9,511 nt of DNA, taken from Promethearchaeum sp. (GTDB taxonomy: Archaea; Asgardarchaeota; Lokiarchaeia; Sigyniarchaeales; Promethearchaeaceae). Below the pieces are notes generated by a model. The model saw nothing but the letters and a program-made list of their open reading frames with translations, made no database searches and had not been told where the DNA came from. The position numbers were made by a program, and so were the translations under genes. The stretch lies in assembly GCA_030611625.1 (NCBI GenBank), contig JAUWPK010000112.1:1-9511 (forward strand), in the 5' to 3' direction. Shown in pieces: positions 1 through 6,946 of the stretch (position 1 is the stretch's first letter; each line of letters begins with the position of its first letter).

Positions 1-2
1 TA

Positions 3-389
3 TTTCCTTCCATTATGAAGGTTTTAGGTAAATCAAAAGAAACAAAACAAACAATATCAACAATCAAGAAAAGAATGAGTATTTTTGTTTATGTAAGTAT
101 GGTCGGTTTGATTCTAACTGGGTTATTAATGGCGAAACAGTCTGGTCAATCAACTGGATTTCTTACATTTGGAAATCCTTATACAACAATACTGAGTATT
201 AAACATATATTATATATCTTAATGATTCTACTTAGCATTTTCCGAAGTTTAATTATTGATAAATTGGAAAAACTTACTCCTCCAACAAAAGAAAAACTTA
301 ATATGATTATCTTAATTGTCAACATACTTGTAGGTGTTGTAATATTAGCCTTGAGTGCATGGGTTAGTTTAATTCCTGCACCAGTCTAA
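3..389 (+). CDS. Small integral membrane protein, probably 5'-truncated by the window edge
   Basis: The reading frame is open to the left edge, and the first ATG (position 15) is preceded by a pyrimidine-rich stretch with no ribosome binding site. I therefore think the gene starts outside the window and the ATG is internal. From that ATG the product is 124 residues with three hydrophobic segments at about 21-41, 57-81 and 95-120. Basic residues (KSKETK, IKKR) precede the first segment. A histidine (H64) lies near the start of the second segment, in 'IKHILYILM'. The arrangement faintly recalls small four-helix membrane families such as CopD-like or cytochrome b561-like proteins, where such a histidine can bind metal or heme, but the similarity is too weak for a name. 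The gene is followed by T-rich DNA and then the PadR-type gene. No function is assigned. Confidence 0.7.
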   Translation, partial: FPSIMKVLGKSKETKQTISTIKKRMSIFVYVSMVGLILTGLLMAKQSGQSTGFLTFGNPYTTILSIKHILYILMILLSIFRSLIIDKLEKLTPPTKEKLNMIILIVNILVGVVILALSAWVSLIPAPV

Positions 390-445
390 GGTATTTTTTT
401 AATTTTATTTTTTTATTTATAATTTATGTTTTTGAAGGGAAAAAA
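390..445 (+). promoter_or_regulatory. T-tract terminator, AT-rich promoter and SD ahead of the PadR-type gene
   Basis: This 56-base gap begins with two runs of seven T (about 395-415), which fits archaeal T-tract termination of the upstream membrane gene. TATA-like sequence (for example 'TTATTTATAATTTAT' ending near 425) follows. A purine-rich 'GAAGGGA' at 434-440, five bases before the ATG at 446, is a plausible Shine-Dalgarno site and supports that start. The exact TATA box cannot be chosen by eye. Confidence 0.4.
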
Positions 446-841
446 ATGGAAAAGCAAGAAAAACAGGAAAAGCAGACTTCGAATAATTCAATAGAATCAA
501 TAAAGAGTCACCATGATCCTGTCCCTTTAACAAGAGCCATATTTCTCGCACTTATTTGCAAAACTCCAAGCATTACCGGATATGAATTAATGAATTTAGT
601 GCCAAAAGAGTTGAATAATCGTGTTAGGTTTAAATCAGGTACTCTTTATTCAGAATTACGAAGACTAGAAAATATGGGTTTGGTTTCATCTGAACAATCT
701 TCTACAGGTCGAAAGCAAAGAAAATATATCATAACCCCAACAGGTAAAGATACTCTCAAAAAAATATCTAAGCAAGTACGGGACCGAATCCAATTTATCC
801 TAAACCCGCTAATTTCTATCATTGATTCTCTGGATATTTAG
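446..841 (+). CDS. PadR-family winged-helix transcriptional regulator
   Basis: The 131-residue product is a DNA-binding regulator of the PadR type. After a charged, low-complexity N-terminus (residues 1-25, a KQEKQEKQ run), the winged helix occupies about 28-105. It has the typical opening 'LTRAIFLALI', the 'GYELM' helix at about 45-49, the diagnostic 'GTLYSELRRLENMGLV' recognition helix at about 65-80, and the wing 'RKQRKYIITPTGKDTL' at 89-104. PadR proteins act as dimers and normally carry a C-terminal helix for dimerisation. The last 25 residues (about 107-131) could supply a short version of it, as in the small PadR subfamily. No ligand domain is visible. The ATPase gene begins 71 bases downstream on the same strand, so it may be a regulated neighbour, but no operator palindrome was recognised. 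Confidence 0.88.
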   Translation: MEKQEKQEKQTSNNSIESIKSHHDPVPLTRAIFLALICKTPSITGYELMNLVPKELNNRVRFKSGTLYSELRRLENMGLVSSEQSSTGRKQRKYIITPTGKDTLKKISKQVRDRIQFILNPLISIIDSLDI

Positions 842-912
842 TGAAAAGGTTGAAGAAAAAAATTTATTGTTTAATCTCATTTAATAATAAATATATATAA
901 TAGGGTAAAAAA
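842..912 (+). promoter_or_regulatory. AT-rich promoter region and SD of the ArsA/Get3-like gene
   Basis: The 71-base gap is almost pure A/T, with TATA-like stretches at about 857-866 and 880-900 ('AAATATATATAATA'). 'GGGT' at 903-906, six bases before the ATG at 913, is a weak Shine-Dalgarno match and supports that start. The second TATA-like stretch lies too near the ATG to drive a start upstream of it, so the 857-866 element is the better candidate if there is a promoter here. There is no clear T-tract terminator between the two genes, so co-transcription with the PadR-type gene is also possible. Confidence 0.3.
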
Positions 913-2142
913 ATGGAAAATCTTATCGTTTTTGGGGGTAAGGGCGGTGTTGGTAAATCTTCAATATCTGCCGCGACAGCAGTATATTTAGCAGATCAGC
1001 TAAAAAATAAAAATATCCTTCTTATTTCATTTGATATTGCTCATAATTTATCCGATCTTTTTGATAAAAAGATTGGGAATGATGTTACCCAAATCACCGA
1101 TAATTTATTTGCTATTGAACCCGATCCTGATAAATATGCTGAACGATATACAGGAGAACTTGCAAAAAAGGCGCGAATTTTGATAAAATCTTCGAAAGTT
1201 ATATCAATGATCCCAGATCTTGAGGTAATAATTACGGATTCTCTTCAAAGTAAAAATATTCCTCTGGCGATGAAAAACTCACTATTCTTCCAGAGTATAA
1301 TCGATGCTGAAAATCCGATGGCTGATATCGGCGAAAAGGAAATGCGATATAAAGGAATTAATCAAGATGATTCCACACCGATAGAAGATCGAAAAAAGAT
1401 TCCTGCTTTTGATATTCTGGTTTGTGATTTTCCTCCTACAGGTAATATGATTGCACTCTTTGAAGTACCCCAAGATAATGCACAAAGATCGATGAAATTT
1501 AGTTTAAGAGTCATGTCATCCGTTCAAAATTCATTTAATAGTATAAAAAAATTAACCAAATGGGCAAAACCTGCTGCGTGGATGGCAAAAGGAATAATAA
1601 AGGATGAGAGAAATGATGATTATAAGCTGGACAAGGAAGAAAAAAAGAATTTGGCTCAGGATATACTTGATATTCTTCATGATATGGAACAAAGATCGAG
1701 TAGAATTTCTTCAATCATTAAAGGTGTTGGCTCACTCCGTCTTGTATCAATTGCTGAAAAACCTTCATTTGAAGAGGTCAAGCGCGCTAAAAAAATGTCA
1801 GAACCTTATATTTCAATAGATAGTTTGCATATAAACCGATTAATCCCGGAAGATGAACGAGGACGATCAAAATATCTGGATAATTTATATGGTTATCAAG
1901 AAAAATATCAAAAATTAATTCATAATGAGTTTTCTGATTTAAAAATTTGGGAATCTCAACTTTTAGATCATCCACCAATCGGTTATAATGGTTTGATGGA
2001 ATTAGCTAAAAATATATATAATGATACCCCAATCGCAGATATTTTGAATCCCCTACATCGATTTTTGATTAATCCTGAAGCAAATGTTGATGAAAATCCA
2101 TTTCAAATAAATAAAATCAAAAAGGATTGGGAAAAGGCGTAA
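913..2142 (+). CDS. ArsA/Get3-family P-loop ATPase (anion-transporting-ATPase-like)
   Basis: The 409-residue product is a deviant-Walker P-loop ATPase of the ArsA/Get3 branch of the MinD-like superfamily. The P-loop 'GGKGGVGKSS' (8-17) has the signature lysine K10 and the Walker lysine K15. Switch I reads 'DIAHNLSD' (41-48) where the family usually has DPAHNLSD, and the catalytic-type Asp41 is kept. Switch II reads 'DFPPTGN' (172-178) against the usual DTAPTGH. The C-terminal part has the expected 'VSIAEKPSFEEVKRA' and 'INRLIPEDE' blocks. Only one ATPase half is present, so it should act as a homodimer. The Get3 zinc motif CxxC is absent; I see a single cysteine (C171). Known relatives deliver tail-anchored proteins to membranes (Get3) or energise arsenite export (ArsA). 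No ArsB or arsenite-binding cysteines are seen here, so the substrate is unknown. A charged insertion lies at about 137-165. Confidence 0.88.
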   Translation: MENLIVFGGKGGVGKSSISAATAVYLADQLKNKNILLISFDIAHNLSDLFDKKIGNDVTQITDNLFAIEPDPDKYAERYTGELAKKARILIKSSKVISMIPDLEVIITDSLQSKNIPLAMKNSLFFQSIIDAENPMADIGEKEMRYKGINQDDSTPIEDRKKIPAFDILVCDFPPTGNMIALFEVPQDNAQRSMKFSLRVMSSVQNSFNSIKKLTKWAKPAAWMAKGIIKDERNDDYKLDKEEKKNLAQDILDILHDMEQRSSRISSIIKGVGSLRLVSIAEKPSFEEVKRAKKMSEPYISIDSLHINRLIPEDERGRSKYLDNLYGYQEKYQKLIHNEFSDLKIWESQLLDHPPIGYNGLMELAKNIYNDTPIADILNPLHRFLINPEANVDENPFQINKIKKDWEKA

Positions 2143-2156
2143 TTATTTGTTTTTTT
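2143..2156 (+). terminator. T-tract terminator after the ATPase gene
   Basis: A T-rich run with seven consecutive T (2150-2156) begins a few bases after the TAA stop. This is the usual form of an archaeal intrinsic terminator, and no hairpin is needed. Confidence 0.4.
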
Positions 2157-2180
2157 ATTAATTTTAACAATAATCATTTC

Positions 2181-2244
2181 ATAAATATTTATTAATGAAA
2201 AGAAGAAATTAGATATGTTAATCAAAAAAGCAAAATAAAGTGAT
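2181..2244 (+). promoter_or_regulatory. Putative TATA box and SD of the zinc-ribbon/TPR gene
   Basis: 'ATAAATATTTAT' at 2181-2192 is a good archaeal TATA-like element, about 60 bases before the start codon. A transcript starting some 25 bases after it would have a leader of about 35 bases. 'AAGTGAT' at 2238-2244 matches the GGTGAT part of the archaeal Shine-Dalgarno consensus and ends four bases before the ATG at 2249, which supports that start. Confidence 0.4.
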
Positions 2245-2248
2245 TTAG

Positions 2249-3193
2249 ATGTTTAAAAAAATAGGTAATGCCAATATTGGGCGTTGTAAATTGTGCGGAT
2301 TACCAATTGGTGATAAAGATCCTATTTATGATTGCCTTGGATGTGGACGTTCATTTATATTTCAGAAGAAGAAGAGAATCTTAATTGAAGATTTTTTTGA
2401 TTCAAATAAAATCATCAATTTTGAAGACGAGAATGGATTCAGCCCAGCATATCAAAAAGCTTTGGAAGAAGAAATGAAAAATCGAAAATCTGCAAAAAAT
2501 ACTGCAAGAATAGGGATGGTCACTAATTTTATGGGTAGTTATGAGAAATGGCATAAAATAAGTCAAATTGCTCTATCTAAAGAAAATTATGAAGAAGCTT
2601 TGTTTGCAAATTTCCATGCTTTACATGATTATCCAACAAATCCTGGTTTCTGGTTCTTTATCACTGAGATTTTTATACTTATTGAATGGCTTGAAATGGC
2701 AGAGAAGGGAATTTCAGCAATAAAAATGCTAAAAGGAGTTCACGAACCATCGATGCAGATGCTAAATAACAAAATGAAATCTTTAAGACAAGCTTTAACT
2801 CGAAGAAAAAAGCAAGATCCATTTTTTAATAACGATGCTCATTCTATTGGGCTTCTCAGCACAGTTAATTTTAAATGTGGGAATATTGTTCGTGGAAAAA
2901 AACGAATAAATCAAGCATTTAGCATTGATCAAAATTGTGGATCTGTGTTGGAAAATTTAGGAATTTTCTATACTACTCAAGGTGATTTTAAAAATGCAAT
3001 CGAATGTTATAAAAAAATCATTTCAAATATTGGAGAAAACAGCGACACCTTATATAATTTAGGAAATGTTTATGCGGGTTTACATGATTATAAGAATGCA
3101 TTATATTACATATCGAAAGCAGTTCAGTTAGATCCTACAAATATGCGCAAGAAAAATCAATTAAATTCGCTAAAAAGAAATTTAAAAATGTAA
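2249..3193 (+). CDS. Zinc-ribbon and TPR-repeat protein of unknown function
   Basis: The 314-residue soluble protein begins with a small zinc-binding module: C13-x2-C16, then C29-x2-C32, in 'CKLCGLPIGDKDPIYDCLGCGRSF'-type spacing. This resembles a zinc ribbon or half of a RING/treble-clef finger. The middle part is helical, with a TPR-like helix pair at about 102-135 ('ENYEEALFANFHALHDYPTNP'). Two clear tetratricopeptide repeats follow near the C-terminus, at about 231-263 ('LENLGIFYTTQGDFKNAIECY') and 265-298 ('LYNLGNVYAGLHDYKNALYYI'), with a degenerate one before them. TPRs bind proteins, so this is likely an adaptor or scaffold. No enzymatic motif, signal peptide or membrane segment is seen. 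It is flanked by T-tracts on both sides and is probably its own unit, so its position before arcS is not strong evidence of a role in tRNA modification. Confidence 0.82.
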   Translation: MFKKIGNANIGRCKLCGLPIGDKDPIYDCLGCGRSFIFQKKKRILIEDFFDSNKIINFEDENGFSPAYQKALEEEMKNRKSAKNTARIGMVTNFMGSYEKWHKISQIALSKENYEEALFANFHALHDYPTNPGFWFFITEIFILIEWLEMAEKGISAIKMLKGVHEPSMQMLNNKMKSLRQALTRRKKQDPFFNNDAHSIGLLSTVNFKCGNIVRGKKRINQAFSIDQNCGSVLENLGIFYTTQGDFKNAIECYKKIISNIGENSDTLYNLGNVYAGLHDYKNALYYISKAVQLDPTNMRKKNQLNSLKRNLKM

Positions 3194-3218
3194 TTTCATT
3201 CATATAGAAAATTTTTTT
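3194..3218 (+). terminator. T-tract terminator after the TPR gene
   Basis: Seven consecutive T (3212-3218) lie about 20 bases after the stop codon of the zinc-ribbon/TPR gene and before arcS. This fits a T-tract terminator separating the two genes. Confidence 0.35.
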
Positions 3219-3246
3219 GCTTCATTATTCCTTTAAATATTAACTG

Positions 3247-5454
3247 ATGAAACAAAGATTTGATATTAGATCACAGCTTGGATTCGCTCGTTTAGGGAGA
3301 ATAAAAGTTGGGGAACATTCTTTTAAAACTCCAAATTTATTAGTCCCAACAAACAAAAATATTCTGAATAAATTACAAATGGATGAATCATTTAATATTT
3401 TTGATTCAATTCAAAATAAAGACAATTTTAATAAGTTTATTGGTTATGAGATTCAAGATCCTTTAGGTGTTTTTACCGAAAAAGAAACAAAAGAAGAAAA
3501 AGTAAATAGTTCATTATTTTCGGAAACAAAGGAATTATGGGGAATTCCAAGAATACCGCCATTACCAATGAATACAAATGAGGATCAAATAGAAATTTTC
3601 CAAAAATTATACATTTTAGCAGATAATTATCCAAACACTGATGTAGCAAGATATCGATCATACGAAATGGCTGCAACATCTACTAGGCTTAGAATGTATG
3701 AAGAATTGGTATTTAAAAAATACCCTGATAATAAATTTATCCTGGAATTTACATTTAAAGAAGATCCCCAAATATTAGAATATATAATAACCTGGATTTT
3801 ACGCAATCAAGATCATCTTTTTGGAATCCGCATTCGTAATATTTTTGCAAACCTAATGCAAAGTAGGGGAATTTTAGAATGGATTATTGAATTAAAAAGA
3901 AAATTGCCTTCAAATTTACTTTGGGTTGTAGGTGGAAAAATCCTGCCACAAAATTATGCTTTAGCCCTTTACATGGGTTTTGATTTAATAGATACACGTT
4001 ACATATTTCAAATGGGGATTAATGGATTATATATAACTCCAAATGGCACTAAATGGCTAAGAGAAATGAGTTATCCGTTGTGTTCATGTAAATATTGCCA
4101 ACAAATAATTATGTTTTTAGATAATCAGAAAAAAGAAACGCCCCATGTGAAATCTCTGATATTAAATCATAATTTTAACTCGGCAATCGGAGAATTATGG
4201 CGGATTAAGCAGTCCATCACCGATAAAACTTTAAGATCATATATTGAAATGAAGATACATTCCAGTCCTTTAGCAGCAGCATTTTTACGCACGATCGACA
4301 CTCAATATGCTAAAGAAATTAATTCCCGCTTCCCAATTATTAATTCACATCCAGTTATGTGTGTTGGTTCTGAATCATATAACCGACCGGAAATAATTAA
4401 TTTTATAAATCGCGTTAAGGATGAAATAACTCCTGCAAAGAAATATAAAATGGTTGTGATTTTGCCATGTTCAGCAAAAAAACCGTATTCTCAATCAAGA
4501 TCCCACCAGAAATTTATAAAAACAATACGTAAAGCAGCGGGGAAACAATATAATGAAATTCATCAAGTGATAATCACATCTCCCACAGGGGTTATTCCTC
4601 GCGAATTGGAAAAAGTTTTTCCGGCAGCCCATTATGATATACCAGTTACCGGTGAGTGGGATTCATATGAAATCCGTTCGACAGCCGAATGTTTAGCAAA
4701 TTGGCTTAAAAAATATGAGACCGAAGACAAATCAAGTTTAACAATTATTGCCCATCTAACCGGAGGATATAGAAAAGCGTGTGAAATTGCAGAATTATTT
4801 TTATCGCGTGAGAATGAAGATGAGAATAATAACAAATTCAAATTCATCTACTCAATATCCCAAACCGATGATTTTGGAACAGGAAGTTTTGAAGGATTAA
4901 ATAATCTTAGTGCCGAAATTATTGAAAATTTAAGTAAAAGTTCACAAGATAAAAAATCACTCGATAAATCAAACGATTTTAATAAAATAACAAAAGATGA
5001 AATAATTATAAAAGCAACAATGGATTATCAATTCGGAAAGGGTGCTGGTGAAATGATAATAAAAAATGGCGCTATTATCATCAAGGGAAAAAGACCTCAA
5101 TATAATGAGATTTATACCTACGATGGTGCTGGAAAATTATTAGTTGGAAGATTATATGCCAATACTGGATTAATTAAACTAGCTCCTAGAGGCGCAGAAT
5201 TACTTGTTCCCTTAGGAAAACATCAAATTAGCATTAATGAAGAAGATTTACAAGGAACTACAGTCTTTCGACCGATTTTAAAAGATATCGATCCTTCTGC
5301 CCATCCCGGAGATGAAATGATTGTTGTAAATAAGAATGGAAATTATTTGGGCGTCGGCGAATTAATTCAAGCGCCATCGGATGCGAATCTGGCTAAAAAT
5401 GGTATGATTTGCAAATTACGTAAGAAAATTAAGCAACATAGTAAAAAGGTGTAA
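3247..5454 (+). CDS. arcS: Archaeosine synthase ArcS (TgtA2), alpha subunit
   Basis: ArcS acts on tRNA carrying preQ0 at position 15. In the RaSEA-dependent route it attaches lysine to the preQ0 nitrile, giving the intermediate that RaSEA cleaves to archaeosine. The 735-residue product has the expected order. The TGT-like N-terminal domain (about 1-310) opens with 'FARLGRI' and 'TPNLLVPTN' and has a zinc site C279-x-C281-x2-C284 plus probably H308. The central ArcS-specific domain (about 330-555) carries the diagnostic 'PCSAKKPYSQSRSH' (407-420) and 'YDIPVTGEWD' (463-472). A Lys/Ser/Asp-rich linker follows at about 559-587. A C-terminal RNA-binding PUA domain occupies about 667-730 ('GTTVFRPILKDIDPSAHPGD'). 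It is longer than most ArcS proteins as I remember them, partly because of charged insertions such as 76-94. Only a weak SD is visible before the ATG, but homology begins right at the N-terminus, so the start is sound. Its stop overlaps the start of raSEA. Confidence 0.95.
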   Translation: MKQRFDIRSQLGFARLGRIKVGEHSFKTPNLLVPTNKNILNKLQMDESFNIFDSIQNKDNFNKFIGYEIQDPLGVFTEKETKEEKVNSSLFSETKELWGIPRIPPLPMNTNEDQIEIFQKLYILADNYPNTDVARYRSYEMAATSTRLRMYEELVFKKYPDNKFILEFTFKEDPQILEYIITWILRNQDHLFGIRIRNIFANLMQSRGILEWIIELKRKLPSNLLWVVGGKILPQNYALALYMGFDLIDTRYIFQMGINGLYITPNGTKWLREMSYPLCSCKYCQQIIMFLDNQKKETPHVKSLILNHNFNSAIGELWRIKQSITDKTLRSYIEMKIHSSPLAAAFLRTIDTQYAKEINSRFPIINSHPVMCVGSESYNRPEIINFINRVKDEITPAKKYKMVVILPCSAKKPYSQSRSHQKFIKTIRKAAGKQYNEIHQVIITSPTGVIPRELEKVFPAAHYDIPVTGEWDSYEIRSTAECLANWLKKYETEDKSSLTIIAHLTGGYRKACEIAELFLSRENEDENNNKFKFIYSISQTDDFGTGSFEGLNNLSAEIIENLSKSSQDKKSLDKSNDFNKITKDEIIIKATMDYQFGKGAGEMIIKNGAIIIKGKRPQYNEIYTYDGAGKLLVGRLYANTGLIKLAPRGAELLVPLGKHQISINEEDLQGTTVFRPILKDIDPSAHPGDEMIVVNKNGNYLGVGELIQAPSDANLAKNGMICKLRKKIKQHSKKV
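5443..5451 (+). promoter_or_regulatory. Ribosome binding site of raSEA inside the end of arcS
   Basis: 'AAAAAGGTG' inside the last codons of arcS is the SD for raSEA. It ends only two bases before the first ATG (5454) but eight bases before the second ATG (5460). Translation may therefore really begin at 5460, two residues downstream. Both choices imply translational coupling with arcS. Confidence 0.5.
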
Positions 5455-6617
5455 TGAAAATGAACCTACAAGATAACAATAACGATCAATATTTTATGCA
5501 AAAAGAAATCCAAGAGTGGCTCGCTTCCCAAGATGATTTTGGAAAAGAACTATGGGAAGAACTTGTATATCTCCGTAACCGACCTTTAAAAAAACGAAAA
5601 TATACTACCCAAACCCAATTAGATCGACCAGTTGCAGTTTTCTCAAAACCAGAAAGATTAAAAAATGGAATGGGGACTGAAATTACCCTAATTTTTCGAT
5701 CATCGGCATGTTCTTGGGCAAAATCTAAATCAGGTGGTTGCACCATGTGTGGGTATTGGAATGATAGGGCCCCAGAGTCGATTACAGGTGAAAATTATTG
5801 GAATCAATTCCAAGCATCTCTTTCAAAAAATGAATCTTTACTCAAAGATGCTGATTCAAAAATCGTTTTCAAAATGTTTACATCGGGGAGTTTTTGCGAT
5901 TCTAAAGAGATCCCAACTGAAATTCAACTTAGAATCCTTAAAACTCTTGGTAATTATCCCACTATAAAAGAAATTGTCATCGAATCGCGCCCTGAATATA
6001 TTACAAAGCAAATTTTGGAGCAATACAAACCATTCATAGGCGATAAATATTTCGAAATAGGTGTTGGGTTGGAAACAAGTAGTGATTTTATACGAATGAA
6101 CTTGATAAATAAAGGTTTTAATTTTAATTCGTTTTTAGCTACCACTAAACTGCTTCATTCTTTTAACTTTGGAATAAAAGCGTACATATTATTTAAACCT
6201 CCATTTATTAATGAATATGGTGCTATATATGATACTTTTCAAACAGTGCGAATTTGTGTTGAAAATAAAGTCGATACAATTTCTATCAATCCAGCAAATA
6301 TTCAAATGCATACGTTAAGTAGTGAACTGGAGAAAGTCCGGCAATTTAGGTCACCATGGTTATTTTCATTGCTTTGGATTTTGAAACACAGCATATCTAA
6401 TGATGAATTGAAACAAACTCGCGTAATTTGTGACCCTTCTGCAGCAGGAAAGGATAGAGGCGTTCATAATTGTAATCCTTATGATCCTAGTAATGATTAT
6501 TGCTTGGGAATTTTACATAAATTTGTAGAAACTCAAAATACTCAAGTTATCCCCGAAAATTTTGAAGGTAGCTGTTGGAATGAATATAATTTTGAAACGC
6601 TATTGGAAAATAGTTAA
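5454..6617 (+). CDS. raSEA: RaSEA, radical SAM enzyme of archaeosine formation
   Basis: RaSEA uses S-adenosylmethionine and a [4Fe-4S] cluster to split the lysine adduct made by ArcS, leaving archaeosine on tRNA, and it forms a complex with ArcS. The 387-residue product (385 if the better-spaced ATG at 5460 is used) shows the family features. The cluster cysteines are C86-x9-C96-x2-C99 ('SGGCTMCGYW'), a spacing like that of Elp3 rather than the common CxxxCxxC. SAM and core motifs are 'TSGSF' (143-147), 'ESRPE' (177-181), 'GVGLETSSD' (203-211) and 'KAYILFKPP' (242-250). A C-terminal set, C326, 'HNC' (338-340), C350 and C374, could bind a second metal or cluster. The TAATG overlap with arcS means the two subunits are almost certainly co-translated. 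No T-tract follows closely; the first is about 110 bases downstream. Confidence 0.93.
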   Translation: MKMNLQDNNNDQYFMQKEIQEWLASQDDFGKELWEELVYLRNRPLKKRKYTTQTQLDRPVAVFSKPERLKNGMGTEITLIFRSSACSWAKSKSGGCTMCGYWNDRAPESITGENYWNQFQASLSKNESLLKDADSKIVFKMFTSGSFCDSKEIPTEIQLRILKTLGNYPTIKEIVIESRPEYITKQILEQYKPFIGDKYFEIGVGLETSSDFIRMNLINKGFNFNSFLATTKLLHSFNFGIKAYILFKPPFINEYGAIYDTFQTVRICVENKVDTISINPANIQMHTLSSELEKVRQFRSPWLFSLLWILKHSISNDELKQTRVICDPSAAGKDRGVHNCNPYDPSNDYCLGILHKFVETQNTQVIPENFEGSCWNEYNFETLLENS

Positions 6618-6727
6618 CATTGATAAAAAAGAAAAAAATACTTGTCTTTACGCATAATTGATCACTATCTGACGGGTTGATTATCGGTTATCTTGATAAA
6701 TTTCCGAGAATAGAGCCATTCTGACTA

Positions 6728-6734
6728 TTTTTTC
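6728..6734 (+). terminator. Possible T-tract terminator of the arcS-raSEA transcript
   Basis: Seven consecutive T about 110 bases after the raSEA stop, followed by more T-rich DNA. It is the first T-tract on the plus strand after the operon. The intervening DNA contains no recognisable gene. Confidence 0.3.
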
Positions 6735-6829
6735 ATTATATTTTAGTGATATATTTACAAAATTAAGAAATATTGAATGGATGACACTATATCATAGTTC
6801 AAAATTGGTGATTCCAAGCCTCAAATCCC

Positions 6830-6850
6830 GTTCACTAAGGGATAGTGAAC
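6830..6850. repeat. Perfect 8-bp inverted repeat with 5-base loop
   Basis: 'GTTCACTA' (6830-6837) and 'TAGTGAAC' (6843-6850) are exact reverse complements separated by AGGGA. No T-tract follows on either strand, so it does not look like a terminator. It could be part of a folded RNA or a protein-binding palindrome. Confidence 0.6.
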
Positions 6851-6946
6851 TTTACAGCATTATCTTCATCTGAAATACCTTCTATCCGCCAACCACTACA
6901 TCAATACTATCAGATTATCCAGATAATCCGCTTTTATATACCATAT

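Noticed and set aside
913..2142. Arsenite pump ATPase (arsenic resistance operon with a regulator)
   Set aside because: The neighbouring regulator is of PadR type rather than ArsR, no ArsB/Acr3 transporter or arsenate reductase is present, and the ATPase lacks arsenite-binding cysteines.
446..2142. A novel multi-gene system formed by the PadR-type, ATPase and TPR genes
   Set aside because: The ATPase and TPR genes are separated by a T-tract and a promoter-like region, and nothing in the sequence ties their functions together. Only conservation of the gene order in other genomes could support this.
3231..3241. Good TATA-like 'CTTTAAATATT' just before arcS
   Set aside because: It ends only about six bases before the ATG. 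A start site 25 bases downstream would fall inside the coding region, and ArcS homology begins at the first residues, so it cannot be the main promoter for this start.
5486..5746. Minus-strand open frame opposite the start of raSEA
   Set aside because: It lies entirely within the well-supported raSEA gene and has no recognisable protein features; it is an antisense shadow. The other antisense or offset frames inside genes were dropped for the same reason.
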